Assembly: GCF_030268005.1 (NCBI RefSeq)
Contig: NZ_BRZC01000007.1
Span: 1,139,611 to 1,203,610, forward strand
DNA from: Microbacterium arabinogalactanolyticum
GTDB taxonomy: Bacteria > Actinomycetota > Actinomycetes > Actinomycetales > Microbacteriaceae
Direction: 5' to 3'
DNA: 64,000 nucleotides
Part shown: positions 49,906-58,449 of the stretch, one piece after another
Layout: each line of letters begins with the position of its first letter
Numbering within the stretch: the stretch's first letter is position 1
Notes under the pieces: model-generated
The model's database searches: none
What the model saw: only the letters and a program-made list of their open reading frames with translations
What the model was told of the DNA's origin: nothing
Program-made: the position numbers and the translations under genes

Positions 49906-50327
49906 TCGCCCGCTCCTGCGGGCTCTGTCTCGCTCGCGAGCCGGGCTGCGCATTCCGCGCACAGGCCGAAGATGTCGACGACGTGCTCGGCCTGCGTGAA
50001 GCCGTAGGCGGCGGCGGTGCGCTGCGCCCACTGCTCGACGTCCTTGGCCTCGATCTCGACGGCGCGTCCGCAGGACCGGCAGATCAGGTGATGGTGGTGC
50101 CCCTGAGTCGAGCAGGCGCGGTACAGCGCCTCGCCCTCGGGGCTCTGCAGGGAGTCGGCCTCACCGGATGCCGCGAGCCCGGCGAGCGCCCGGTACACGG
50201 TGGCCAGGCCGATGCCGGTGTTGGCCTGTCGCAGATCGGCGTGCAGGGTCTGCGCGCTCACGAAACCGCGCGCGTCGGTGAGCGCATCGCGCACGCGCTC
50301 CCGCTGCCAGGTGTTCCGCTGAGCCAT
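49902..50327 (-). CDS. zur: Fur-family regulator, probably Zur
   Basis: A 141-residue regulator. The winged helix is QRERVRDALTDARGFVSAQT followed by GIGLATVYRALAGLAASGEA; the metal-binding half has the HHHHLICRSC stretch and the second structural pair CAECAARL, giving two CxxC motifs for zinc. It starts the zur-permease-TIGR03943-propeller operon, and a Zur-type box precedes a zinc importer about 6 kb away, which supports the Zur rather than Fur assignment. Confidence 0.87.
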   Translation of the reverse strand: MAQRNTWQRERVRDALTDARGFVSAQTLHADLRQANTGIGLATVYRALAGLAASGEADSLQSPEGEALYRACSTQGHHHHLICRSCGRAVEIEAKDVEQWAQRTAAAYGFTQAEHVVDIFGLCAECAARLASETEPAGAGE

Positions 50328-50363
50328 GCCTCGAGTCTAGGCCGGGCGCCTGTGAGCGGAGCC

Positions 50364-50537
50364 TCAGTCCTTCCGGAGCAGGTGGATGAACGCCGGATCG
50401 ACGTGGAACGTCACTTCGCCGGTGTCCGCGTTCACCCGTGCCTTCACCGCAAGGCTGCGAGTGAACCGGTTGCCCGACGAGACGCCGACCCGGTAGCCGG
50501 ACGCATACACGTCCAGGTCTTCGATGTACTCGGTCAT
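50364..50537 (-). CDS. Small conserved-looking protein, 57 residues
   Basis: A 57-residue reading frame, MTEYIEDLDVYASGYRVGVS at the N-terminus and VDPAFIHLLRKD at the end, with an excellent ribosome-binding site (AGGAGGT, three to four bases before the ATG). The composition alternates polar and hydrophobic residues consistent with a small beta-rich soluble domain. It is transcribed between the DivIVA-like gene and zur, in the same direction. No family recognised; it is too short for most gene calls and may be missed in annotation. Confidence 0.7.
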   Translation of the reverse strand: MTEYIEDLDVYASGYRVGVSSGNRFTRSLAVKARVNADTGEVTFHVDPAFIHLLRKD

Positions 50538-50606
50538 GAGACCTCCTCGACTGGGAGGATATCGGCCGTGCGGTGAGCGGACCGGGGCATCCGCAGCACG
50601 CAGCGG

Positions 50607-52001
50607 TCAGGCGCGAGCGGTCTCGTCCTCTTCGAGCTCGGCCTCTTCGACGTCGTCCTCGTCGGAGTCGTCCGCCTCGTCCTCGATCAGTTCGTCGAGT
50701 TCCGTCTCCAGGGCGTCGTCGGGCTCGGCATCCGCCTCGACCTCGGGCGCGGTGGCGTCCGGCGCCGGAGCGGATGCCGGCTTCGCCAGCACGCCCTCGG
50801 GACGGATCAGCTCGCGCACCTCGGCCATGAAGCTGTTCAGCTGCTGCTGCTGCCAGCGCAGCTGGCGGGTGCGGTCCTCGGCATCGCGCAGTGCGGCGGT
50901 GGCGTGGCCGGTGACCGAGTCGATGATCTTCTGCGCCTTGGCGCGGGCGCGGTCGAGGGTCTCGCGCGAGCGCACCTGCGCCTCGGCCTCGATGGCCTGC
51001 GCCTGGCTGCGCATCAGGCGCTCGTAGTCCTCGGCCTTCGCCGAGATGCGCTGCGCGTGCTCGAGCGACGCCGCCACCTGCTCGTTGGCGTCGGTGGTGA
51101 TGCGCTCGGCGTGCGCGACGGCCTGGTTGTGCAGCACCAGGAACTCCTGCTGCGCGTCGTCCTGACGGCGGGTGAGGGTCTCCTCGAACTCCAGCACGCG
51201 CGCGTTCATCTCGCGGACCTCGCGCTCGGCATCCGATCTCTGATCGGTGGTCTCGCGGGTGACCATGGCGCGCAGCGCGGCCGCGCCCTTCTCGGCCTCG
51301 GTGCGCACGGTCGCGGCCTCGCGCTCCGCCTGCGTGACCTTCTCGGCCGCGTGGGAGGACTCCCGCTCGAGGCGCGCCTGGTGCGCGGTCAGCTCGGTGT
51401 CGATCTTCAGCCGCACCTGGTCCGCGTCGTGCTCGGCCTGCGCGGTGATGCGGGCGACGTCGGCGGCGAGCTCGGCCCGCTTGGACTCCGCCTCCTCGCG
51501 TGCGGCCTGCAGCAGGCGCTCGGCCTGGGTGGCGGCGTTGTGGATCAGCACGCTCGCCTGGTCCTCGGCCACGCGCAGCACGGCCTCGAACTGCTGGCGG
51601 CTCTGCGGCTCGTCGGCGCCCTTGGGCGCATCGCTCAGCTCGGTCGCAAGGGTGCTCACCTGCGCGGCGGCATCCTCCGCCTGCGCCCTGGCGGCGGCGA
51701 GCTCGTCCTCCAGCCGGGCCAGGCGGGCGTCGTTGCCGGCGACGGCGTCGGCGAGCGCACGCGCATGGTCGGCGCGCAGCGCCTCGAGCGCGTCGCGGTG
51801 GCGGGAATCCGCGGTCTCCCGGTCGGCGCTGAGGCGGGCGACCTGGTCGCGCAGGGTCGCGAGGGCGGCATCCACTTCGGCCTTGTCGTAACCGCGGAAC
51901 GCCTGCGTGAACGACGCATGCTCCTTGCCGGGGGCGGAGGTCAGCAGCTGGTCGAAGAAGTCGCCACTCTGCGCATTGTCGGACTCGTGCGTCTCGCTCA
52001 C
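50607..52001 (-). CDS. DivIVA-like coiled-coil protein
   Basis: A 464-residue protein starting at GTG. A DivIVA-type N-terminal segment (ASFTQAFRGYDKAEVDAALA, about residues 29-48) is followed by some 330 residues of uninterrupted coiled coil rich in Ala, Glu, Arg and Gln, and an acidic, disordered C-terminal tail (EDEADDSDEDDVEEAELEED). In actinobacteria such proteins sit at the cell pole and organise apical growth or chromosome positioning. It is longer than the essential Wag31 and is likely a paralogue. Confidence 0.82.
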   Translation of the reverse strand: MSETHESDNAQSGDFFDQLLTSAPGKEHASFTQAFRGYDKAEVDAALATLRDQVARLSADRETADSRHRDALEALRADHARALADAVAGNDARLARLEDELAAARAQAEDAAAQVSTLATELSDAPKGADEPQSRQQFEAVLRVAEDQASVLIHNAATQAERLLQAAREEAESKRAELAADVARITAQAEHDADQVRLKIDTELTAHQARLERESSHAAEKVTQAEREAATVRTEAEKGAAALRAMVTRETTDQRSDAEREVREMNARVLEFEETLTRRQDDAQQEFLVLHNQAVAHAERITTDANEQVAASLEHAQRISAKAEDYERLMRSQAQAIEAEAQVRSRETLDRARAKAQKIIDSVTGHATAALRDAEDRTRQLRWQQQQLNSFMAEVRELIRPEGVLAKPASAPAPDATAPEVEADAEPDDALETELDELIEDEADDSDEDDVEEAELEEDETARA

Positions 52002-52108
52002 CGGACGTCACCCTTTCTGAAGCAGTCGTTCCCCCGCGTCAATGATGGCATCCCGCCCCTTCCGCCGATGTCATGATTCCTCGCGTTCGCGCCCTGTTCC
52101 CGGACGTG

Positions 52109-52681
52109 TCAGGAGCGGATGCCGGCGATGATCGCGTCGACGGCGGATGCCGCCAGGCGGCGCTGCTCGGATGCCGGCACGGCGGCCAGCGGACCGTGCA
52201 GGCAGAGCTCGGCGAACCCGTGCACGGTCGCCCAGCACGACCAGGCCGCGGAGGTCGCGTCGTCCGCGGCGACCTCGCCCGCCTGCACCAGGTCGGAGAG
52301 CGCGTCGGCGAGAGCACGGAACGCCGGGGTCGCGGCGACGTCGCCCGGTCCGAGTCGGCGCCCGCCGAAGAACGCGACCGAGAACCACCCGGGCTCGGCC
52401 AGCGCGAAGTCGACGTACGCCAGGCCGACGGTGCGCAGGCGCCCCGCGGCATCGGCATCCGGCACCGGTGTCATTCCCTCGGCCACGCGGGTGAGGATCG
52501 CGGCGGCCACGGCCTCGCGGAGCCCATCCAGGTTCGGGAAGTGCCGGTAGGCGGCGTTCGGCGAGACGCCGGCGCGGCGGGTGACCTCGCGCAGGGTGAG
52601 CGCCTCGAGGCCGCCCCCGCGGGTCAGTTCGAGACCGGCGTCGACCAGTGCGGCCGCAAGGTCGCCGTGATGATAGGCCAA
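52109..52681 (-). CDS. TetR-family regulator
   Basis: A 190-residue repressor beginning with a TTG codon preceded by GGGAGG eight bases upstream. The N-terminal YHHGDLAAALVDAGLELTRG and LTLREVTRRAGVSPNAAYRH form the helix-turn-helix of the common 'YHHGDL' TetR group with the WHG-type C-terminal domain (SAAWSCWATVHGFAELCLHG). Divergent from the DUF899 gene, with a repeated GTGAACATA motif between them. Confidence 0.9.
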   Translation of the reverse strand: MAYHHGDLAAALVDAGLELTRGGGLEALTLREVTRRAGVSPNAAYRHFPNLDGLREAVAAAILTRVAEGMTPVPDADAAGRLRTVGLAYVDFALAEPGWFSVAFFGGRRLGPGDVAATPAFRALADALSDLVQAGEVAADDATSAAWSCWATVHGFAELCLHGPLAAVPASEQRRLAASAVDAIIAGIRS

Positions 52682-52714
52682 CCCCTTGTCCTCCCGCCGA
52701 CGGATGTGTACGGT

Positions 52715-52747
52715 GTGAACATATCAGATGTGGACGCCGTGAACATA
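52715..52747. promoter_or_regulatory. Repeated GTGAACATA motif, candidate TetR operator
   Basis: GTGAACATA occurs at 52715-52723 and 52739-52747, 24 bases apart, in the short gap between the divergent TetR (start 52681) and DUF899 (start 52757) genes. An ACATATCAGATGTGG stretch between them is partly symmetrical. The arrangement suggests a regulator bound to one face of the helix. Confidence 0.55.
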
Positions 52748-52756
52748 GGAGTGATC

Positions 52757-53443
52757 ATGACCGCACTGCCCCCTGTCGTCGATGAGCCGACCTGGCGCGA
52801 GGCGCTGGCCGAGCTGCGCGTGCGCGAGAAGGCCGCCACCCGCGAGCTCGACGCCATCGCCGCGGCCCGCCGCCGCCTGCCGGCCGTGAAGCTTCCCGAG
52901 TACCGGCTGACCGCCGAAGACGGCTCGACCGTCACGCTCGCTGAGGTGTTCGACGGCAGGAGCCAGCTGGTCACGTACCACCACATGTGGAGCGACGGGA
53001 ACCGCTGGCAGTGCCCCGGATGCACCGGCGCCACGGCATCCTGGACCCGCCCCGACCTGCTCTCGGAGCTGGACGTGCGGTTCGTGATCGTCACGAACGG
53101 GCCGATGGACGAGGTGCTCGCGTACAAGAAGCGCGTCGGGAACCAGATGACCTGGTTCTCGTCCGCCGGCAGCACCTTCGGCGCCGACGTCGACGCGGGC
53201 CCCGGCGAGGGCTTCGCCTACAACGTCTTCCTGCGCGACGGCGACGACGTCTACCGCACCTGGACCACGACCGGGCGCGGCGCCGAGCAGTTCATGCTGT
53301 CGTTCGCGATCGCGGATGTGCTGCCCTACGGGCGTCAGGAGGAGTGGCAGGACGTCCCCGAGGGCTGGCCCCAGGAGGAGACGTACAGGCGCTGGCTCTC
53401 TTCGAAGGATGTCGCGGCGATGTACGGCGACCCGGACGCCTGA
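52757..53443 (+). CDS. DUF899 thioredoxin-fold protein
   Basis: A 228-residue protein with the DUF899 signature: VTYHHMWSDGNRWQCPGCTG (a CPGC active-site-like pair near residue 90), TWFSSAGSTFGADVD and GRGAEQFMLSFAIADVLPYG. The fold is thioredoxin-like and some members are annotated as dithiol-disulfide oxidoreductases. I use the ATG at 52757; a GTG two codons earlier is possible. Likely repressed by the divergent TetR. Confidence 0.88.
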   Translation: MTALPPVVDEPTWREALAELRVREKAATRELDAIAAARRRLPAVKLPEYRLTAEDGSTVTLAEVFDGRSQLVTYHHMWSDGNRWQCPGCTGATASWTRPDLLSELDVRFVIVTNGPMDEVLAYKKRVGNQMTWFSSAGSTFGADVDAGPGEGFAYNVFLRDGDDVYRTWTTTGRGAEQFMLSFAIADVLPYGRQEEWQDVPEGWPQEETYRRWLSSKDVAAMYGDPDA

Positions 53444-53452
53444 GCCTGCACC

Positions 53453-53501
53453 CGCCTCCGCACCCGCGTCAGGCGAGACGCCGCACGCGGGTGCGGAGGC
53501 G
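53453..53501. terminator. Bidirectional terminator with a 16 bp stem
   Basis: CGCCTCCGCACCCGCG (53453-53468) pairs perfectly with CGCGGGTGCGGAGGCG (53486-53501) around a 17-base loop. The stem starts ten bases after the DUF899 stop and extends into the 3' end of the convergent zinc permease gene (stop at 53469), so both transcripts can form it. Confidence 0.8.
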
Positions 53502-54326
53502 CTGCACTCCCCAGCATCCGAGATAGATGAGGAACGAGATCGTCGTGATGTAGGGGCTGACCGGCAGGCTTCCCGCCAGTGCGAGCAGGATGCCGCCCAC
53601 CGCCGACACGAACCCGAACAGTGCGGCCAGCAGCGGCACGGCCACCGGCCCCGCCGACACGCGCATGGCGGCGGCCGCGGGCGTGACGAGCAGCGCGAGC
53701 ACGAGCAGCGCGCCGATGATGTGCACACTCACGGCCACGATCAGCCCGAGCAGCACCATGAACAGCAGGCTGACGGCGCGCACCGGCACGCCGCGCGCGG
53801 CGGCGGACTCCGGGTCGAGGGAGTCGAAGCGCAGCGGATGCCACATCAGCAGCAGTCCGACGAGCACCGCCAGGCTGATGCCGATCAGCCAGCCCAGGTC
53901 GGGGCTGGAGACCGCGACGATCTGCCCGGTGAGCAGTCCGAAGCGATTGGCCGTGCGCCCCTGCACCAGGGAGAGGAACAGGATGCCCAGGCCCAGGCCG
54001 AAGGGCATGAGCACGCCCACGATCGAATTGCGGTCCCGCGCGCGGGAACCGAGGATGCCGATCAGCATGGCCGCCACGAGCGCCCCGCCGATCGAGCCCA
54101 GCACGACGCTCCCGCCGAACAGCAGAGCCGCCGCGGCGCCCGCGAACGAGAGCTCGCTCACGCCGTGCACCGCGAAGGCCAGGTCCCGCTGCATGACGAA
54201 GACGCCGATCAGCCCGCCGACGATGCCGAGCACGGCGCCGGCGATCAGCGAGTTGGTCAGGAGCACGAGCAGGTCGCCGTAGTCCTGGAACGAGAAGATG
54301 TCGCCCCAGTCGAGCATCGGGATCAT
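53469..54326 (-). CDS. znuB: Zinc/manganese ABC importer permease
   Basis: A 285-residue ABC-3 family membrane protein with about eight segments. The motifs LAFAVHGVSELSFAGAAAALL (central) and VVSVHIIGALLVLALLVTPAAA are typical of ZnuB/MntB permeases. Its start overlaps the ATPase gene stop by four bases. Third gene of the importer operon, which carries a Zur/Fur-type box upstream of its first gene. Confidence 0.92.
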   Translation of the reverse strand: MIPMLDWGDIFSFQDYGDLLVLLTNSLIAGAVLGIVGGLIGVFVMQRDLAFAVHGVSELSFAGAAAALLFGGSVVLGSIGGALVAAMLIGILGSRARDRNSIVGVLMPFGLGLGILFLSLVQGRTANRFGLLTGQIVAVSSPDLGWLIGISLAVLVGLLLMWHPLRFDSLDPESAAARGVPVRAVSLLFMVLLGLIVAVSVHIIGALLVLALLVTPAAAAMRVSAGPVAVPLLAALFGFVSAVGGILLALAGSLPVSPYITTISFLIYLGCWGVQRLRTRVRRLA

Positions 54327-55189
54327 GCCGCACCTCCCGACACGGGCTCTTCGTGGTCATGGTCGTGATGCGGCTCGGCATCCGGCACACCGACCACCAC
54401 GAGCCGCCCGCCGGTGCGCATCACGAACACCGGCGTGCCGTACAGCGCGCTGAGCACGCTGGTCTGCAGCACCTCGTCCGGTGTGCCCAGCACGAACCGG
54501 CCGCCCGCGATGTAGAGGATGCGGTCGACCATGCCGAGGATGGGATTGACGTCATGCGTGACGAACAGCACGGCGGCCCCGCGCTCGTGGCGCTGCCTGT
54601 CGATGATCTCGGTGATGCCTCGCTGGTTGGCCAGGTCGAGGTTCGACAGCGGCTCGTCGCAGAGCAGCAGCATGGGCTGGTCGGCGAGCGCCTGCCCGAC
54701 CCTCAGCCGCTGCTGCTCGCCACCCGAGAGCAGGCCCACTCGGCGATCGGCGTAGTGCGCGGCCCCCACGCCCTCGAGCAGGGCGTCGACACGCGCCCGA
54801 TCGTCGCGGCGAGGGATGGGAAGCCCGAACCGCGTCCCCGTCACGCCCAGGGCGATCAGGTCTCGCGCCCGCATGCTCGTGTCCGGGGGCAGCGGACGCT
54901 GCTGGGGCACGTAGCCGATGCGGGAGTCACCCCGTCGCGCTGGCGTCCCGCCGACGCGGATGCTGCCGGCCGACAGCGACTGGAGACCGAGGATGCTGCG
55001 CAGCAGGGTGGTCTTGCCGGAACCGGACGGGCCGAGAACCGCGATGAACTCCCCCGGCTGCACCTCCAGGTCGAGCCCCGCCCACAGCTCTCGGCCACCG
55101 CGATGCAGCGCGGCGGCCGAGATGCCGAGTACGGGTGCTCCCGGTGCGGCCGCGCCCGAGGCGCCGGCCGCTGCGGAAGCGCGGCTCAT
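54323..55189 (-). CDS. znuC: Zinc/manganese ABC importer ATPase
   Basis: A 288-residue ATPase: Walker A GPSGSGKTT near residue 52, signature LSGGEQQRLRVGQALADQ, Walker B LLCDEPLSNLD and H-loop VTHDVNP. The C-terminal 25 residues contain HHDHDHEE, a metal-binding His cluster. I start it at the ATG at 55189, overlapping the binding-protein stop (ATGA). Powers the adjacent permease. Confidence 0.92.
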   Translation of the reverse strand: MSRASAAAGASGAAAPGAPVLGISAAALHRGGRELWAGLDLEVQPGEFIAVLGPSGSGKTTLLRSILGLQSLSAGSIRVGGTPARRGDSRIGYVPQQRPLPPDTSMRARDLIALGVTGTRFGLPIPRRDDRARVDALLEGVGAAHYADRRVGLLSGGEQQRLRVGQALADQPMLLLCDEPLSNLDLANQRGITEIIDRQRHERGAAVLFVTHDVNPILGMVDRILYIAGGRFVLGTPDEVLQTSVLSALYGTPVFVMRTGGRLVVVGVPDAEPHHDHDHEEPVSGGAA

Positions 55190-56214
55190 CGGTGGAGAGC
55201 GGCGGCGAGGTCCGTGATCGCGGCGTGCATCCACTCAGCGTACGTCTGATCCGACTTCAGCAGCTCGCTGAAGGTCAGCACAGGCACCCCGGCAGCCTTC
55301 GCGGCCTGCTCGACCTTGTCGGTCTCGCCGCCACCGGTCTGCGCGTTCGCCAGCACGGCCTTGACCTCTCCGGAGGAGATCAGGCGCGTGGTCTCGAGCA
55401 GGATAGCCGGCGGCACGTCGTTGCCCTCCTCCACGGCGGATGCGAAGCCGTCGGGAGTCACATCGTCGAGCCCTGCGGCCGCCGCCAGCAGCCCGGGCAG
55501 AGGCTCGGTCATCACGACCTTCGTGCCCTCGAGCTCGGTGTGCAGCCCCTCCAGCTGGGTCTCGAAGCCGTTGAGCTCGCCGATGAACTTCTTCGACGCC
55601 GCCTCGTAGTCGGCCTTGCCTGCCGCGTCGAGCTTCACGAGATCGGTGGTGACCTGCTCCACGACGTGGGTGATGGTGTGCACGTCGAACCAGACGTGCT
55701 CGTTGAAGCCCTCGATGTGATCGTGACCGGCGTGGGCGTCATCCGCGTCGCCGTGATCGTCGTGCTCGTCGCCGTGGTCGTCGTGCGCGTCGCCGGTGGG
55801 CTCGGGCGTGGATGCGTCGTCGTGCTCGTGGGGGTCGCCCGGGTAGTCGTGGGAGAACTCGGCCGCGACGATGACGGGCGCGTCCGAGCCCTCACGCAGG
55901 GTCTCCATGAACGAGTCGTAGCCCCCGCCGTTCTCGACGATCAGGTCGGCCTTCTGCACGGCGAGCCGATCGCGGGCGGTGGCCTCGTAGGAGTGCGGAT
56001 CCTTGGCGGCGTCATCGATCAGGCTGGTGACGTCGGCGCGGTCACCGGCGATCTGCCGCACGATGTCGCCGTAGACGTTGGTGGACGCGACCACCTGGAC
56101 CCGGCCGTCGCCGGACCCGCCGTCCTTCGATCCGTCGGCGGGACCGGCCGCGCAACCGGCGAGGACGAGCAGGGATGAGGCGGCGAGCGCCGCGGAGACC
56201 AGGATCTTTCGCAT
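55186..56214 (-). CDS. znuA: Zinc-binding lipoprotein of the importer
   Basis: A 342-residue cluster A-1 binding protein. Lipobox LLVLAGCAAG; conserved VQVVASTNVYGDIVRQIAGD, DDAAKDPHSYEATARDRLAV and the C-terminal GVPVLTFSELLKSDQTYAEW. A His/Asp-rich loop between residues about 120-155 (DDHGDEHDDHGDADDAHAG) is the hallmark of zinc-specific members. It opens the importer operon, and a Zur/Fur-type box lies 20 bases upstream of its start. Confidence 0.94.
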   Translation of the reverse strand: MRKILVSAALAASSLLVLAGCAAGPADGSKDGGSGDGRVQVVASTNVYGDIVRQIAGDRADVTSLIDDAAKDPHSYEATARDRLAVQKADLIVENGGGYDSFMETLREGSDAPVIVAAEFSHDYPGDPHEHDDASTPEPTGDAHDDHGDEHDDHGDADDAHAGHDHIEGFNEHVWFDVHTITHVVEQVTTDLVKLDAAGKADYEAASKKFIGELNGFETQLEGLHTELEGTKVVMTEPLPGLLAAAAGLDDVTPDGFASAVEEGNDVPPAILLETTRLISSGEVKAVLANAQTGGGETDKVEQAAKAAGVPVLTFSELLKSDQTYAEWMHAAITDLAAALHR

Positions 56215-56234
56215 GCCCTCATGCTAATCGTTAA

Positions 56235-56249
56235 TGAGAACCATTATCA
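56235..56249. promoter_or_regulatory. Zur/Fur-type operator upstream of the zinc importer
   Basis: TGAGAACCATTATCA (56235-56249), which on the other strand reads TGATAATGGTTCTCA, matches 12 of 15 positions of the actinobacterial Zur consensus TGAAAATGATTTTCA, in the setting of an AT-rich island (TTAATGAGAACCATTATCAA). It lies between the znuA start (56214) and the divergent deacetylase gene (56358), so it could govern both. Confidence 0.75.
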
Positions 56250-56288
56250 ACTTGAGGGAGTCGGCGACTTATTTTCCGCCCTGTCGCA

Positions 56289-56315
56289 CTTTGATTCTTG
56301 CTGTCAGAATCAAAG
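56289..56315. promoter_or_regulatory. 10 bp perfect inverted repeat ahead of the deacetylase/ABC operon
   Basis: CTTTGATTCT (56289-56298) and AGAATCAAAG (56306-56315) are perfect inverted repeats with a seven-base spacer, strikingly AT-rich for this genome, about 43 bases upstream of the first gene of the operon. It is a natural candidate operator for the ROK-family repressor encoded second in that operon. Confidence 0.65.
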
Positions 56316-56357
56316 TCTGCTCCCCCGAAGCAGCCCCGACGATCAGAGGAGATTGCC

Positions 56358-57260
56358 ATGGCATCCGTCGCACACGTGCTTCTCGCCCACGCGCATCCCG
56401 ACGACGAGAGCTGCGCGACCGGCGGCACCATCGCACGCCTCCTCGCCGAAGGACACGGCGTCACCGTCGTCACCTCGACCCAGGGTGAGCAGGGCCGGAT
56501 CGCCGTCCCCGAGCTGCAGCATCTCTCCGCCGACGAGGACGATCAGCTCGGCCCGGAGCGCGCGCGGGAGCTCGGCGACGCCATGACCGCGCTCGGCGTC
56601 ACGGATCACCGCTACCTGGGCGGGGCGGGTCGCTTCCGCGACTCCGGACGCATGGGCATCCCCGCGAACGACCGGTCCGACGCCTTCTGGCAGGCGGACC
56701 TCGACGAGGCGGGCCTGCTCATGGCGGAGATCATCCGTGAGACCAGGCCGACCGCCGTCATCACCTACGATCCGAACGGCGGCTACGGCCATCCGGACCA
56801 CATCCAGACCCACCGCGTCACCATGCGCGGCATCGAGCTGGCCGCCGACGCGTCGGCCGCGTCCGACCTGCCGGTCTGGGACGTGCCGCTCGTGTACTGG
56901 ACGGCCGTTCCGCGCGAGCTGATCGTGGCGGACCTCACCGAGCTGGCCGGGCACGCCGAGGAGCTCGGCCTCTGGGTCGACCCCGACCCCGCCGAGTACC
57001 CCGACGGCGTGCACGACGACGACGAGATCGACGTCGAGTTCGATGTCTCCGCGCATCTCGCCGCGAAGACTGCCGCACTCGCCTGCCACCGGACCCAGCT
57101 CACCGTCAAGGGCGAGTGCTGGGTGCTCGCCTCGGGCCGGGGCATGCGCATCCAGGATCGCGAGTGGTTCATCCGCGTGAGGGGCGGGCGGCGCCGGACC
57201 CCCGGATACGAGAGCGAGCTGCTCCCGCAGCAGCCGACCACGGAACCGGAGGCCGGCTGA
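56358..57260 (+). CDS. PIG-L family deacetylase, MshB-like
   Basis: A 300-residue zinc-dependent deacetylase. The metal motif is LLAHAHPDDESCATGGTIAR at the N-terminus, with the second ligand region ITYDPNGGYGHPDHIQTHRV. Overall it most resembles MshB, which removes acetyl from GlcNAc-inositol in mycothiol synthesis, and the length agrees. However, it is the first gene of an uptake operon and may act on an imported N-acetylated compound instead. The stop overlaps the ROK gene start. I use the ATG at 56358, with AGAGGAG seven bases upstream. Confidence 0.88.
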   Translation: MASVAHVLLAHAHPDDESCATGGTIARLLAEGHGVTVVTSTQGEQGRIAVPELQHLSADEDDQLGPERARELGDAMTALGVTDHRYLGGAGRFRDSGRMGIPANDRSDAFWQADLDEAGLLMAEIIRETRPTAVITYDPNGGYGHPDHIQTHRVTMRGIELAADASAASDLPVWDVPLVYWTAVPRELIVADLTELAGHAEELGLWVDPDPAEYPDGVHDDDEIDVEFDVSAHLAAKTAALACHRTQLTVKGECWVLASGRGMRIQDREWFIRVRGGRRRTPGYESELLPQQPTTEPEAG

Positions 57261-58378
57261 TGTCCCGCTCCACCCTCGCCCTCGACGACCGCAGCACGCA
57301 GCGTGCGCGGGTGGTCGGCGCACTGCACGAACAGCGCAAGAGCCGCTCCGACCTGGTCGAGCAGTTCGGAGTGAGCTCCTCGCTGATCACCCGGCTCGTA
57401 CGCGGGCTGATCGACGACGGCATCCTGCGCGAGGTCGGCGCTCAGGCGCAGGCCATCGGGCGTCCGCCGGTGCGCCTCGAGGTCGTCCGCGACCACGGCG
57501 CCCTGCTCGCGGTGTCCTGCACGGCCGAGGGGCTGCGTGCGCGCTGCGTCAACCTGCACGGCGGGATCATCGCGGAGACCAGCACCGATCCCGTCGCGGG
57601 GGTGGTGAGCCCGGAATCGATCGTCGAGACCGTCGCCCAGCTGATCGCTCGCACGCCGCGCGTGCTCGGCATCGGCGTGGCCGTGCCGGGCGTGGTCGAT
57701 GCGGAGACCGGCGACGTCAGCGCCGCTCCCGACCTCGGCTGGACCACCGAGGTGCCGCTGCGCACGATGCTGCGGGAGCGGTTCGGCGTGGTCGTCACGA
57801 TCGACAACGACGTGAACCTCATGATGGCCTCTGAGCGGCGCACCCTGGACGGTCGCGCAGCCCGCAACGCCGTCTACCTCTATCTCGGCGCCCGCGGCAT
57901 CGGCGCGGGCATCATCGCCGCGGGGCGCCTGATCGAGGGCGACCACGGCGCGGCCGGCGAGATCGGCCTGTCGCCGTTGAGCGCGAACGACCGCACCGAC
58001 TTCGAGGACACCACCTCCACCCTCGCCATCGCGGCTCGGCTGGAGGCCGCAGGTCATACGGGATCCGAGCCCGCGGTGGATCGACTGCTCGCCCTCGCGG
58101 ATGCCGGCGACCCGGCCGCCGTGCGCATCCGCGCCGACGTGCTGACGGCGTTCTCGCACGCGATCGCCGTGATCACCGCGCTCCTCGACCCGCACGTCAT
58201 CCTGCTGGGCGGCCATGCCCGGGCGTTCCGCGAGGCGGAGCACCGCGAGATGCTCCAGCCCCTGCGTGGCGAGCTCCCGTTCGTCCCGGACGTGCGATCC
58301 GCCCATCCGAAGCCGGATGCCATCCTCGACGCCGCGCTCAACCGCTGCTGGCAGCAGCTTCTGGCCGGAGGTCTATGA
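57260..58378 (+). CDS. ROK-family transcriptional repressor
   Basis: A 372-residue protein. The N-terminal winged helix (RARVVGALHEQRKSRSDLVE and FGVSSSLITRLVRGLIDDGI) is followed by a ROK ATPase-like domain (LGIGVAVPGVVDAETGDVSA, VVTIDNDVNLMMASERR, and LYLGARGIGAGIIAAGRLIE). The CXCGXXGCXE zinc motif of sugar kinases is absent (GAAGEIGLSPL instead), as expected for a regulator. The start overlaps the deacetylase stop (ATG/TGA). It probably senses a sugar or derivative imported by this operon and binds the inverted repeat upstream. Confidence 0.88.
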   Translation: MSRSTLALDDRSTQRARVVGALHEQRKSRSDLVEQFGVSSSLITRLVRGLIDDGILREVGAQAQAIGRPPVRLEVVRDHGALLAVSCTAEGLRARCVNLHGGIIAETSTDPVAGVVSPESIVETVAQLIARTPRVLGIGVAVPGVVDAETGDVSAAPDLGWTTEVPLRTMLRERFGVVVTIDNDVNLMMASERRTLDGRAARNAVYLYLGARGIGAGIIAAGRLIEGDHGAAGEIGLSPLSANDRTDFEDTTSTLAIAARLEAAGHTGSEPAVDRLLALADAGDPAAVRIRADVLTAFSHAIAVITALLDPHVILLGGHARAFREAEHREMLQPLRGELPFVPDVRSAHPKPDAILDAALNRCWQQLLAGGL

Positions 58379-58449
58379 GCATCCATCCCACCCGCACCGA
58401 TCACCACCCCACCCGCGGCACCCGCCGCATCACTTCGACGAGGAAGAAC

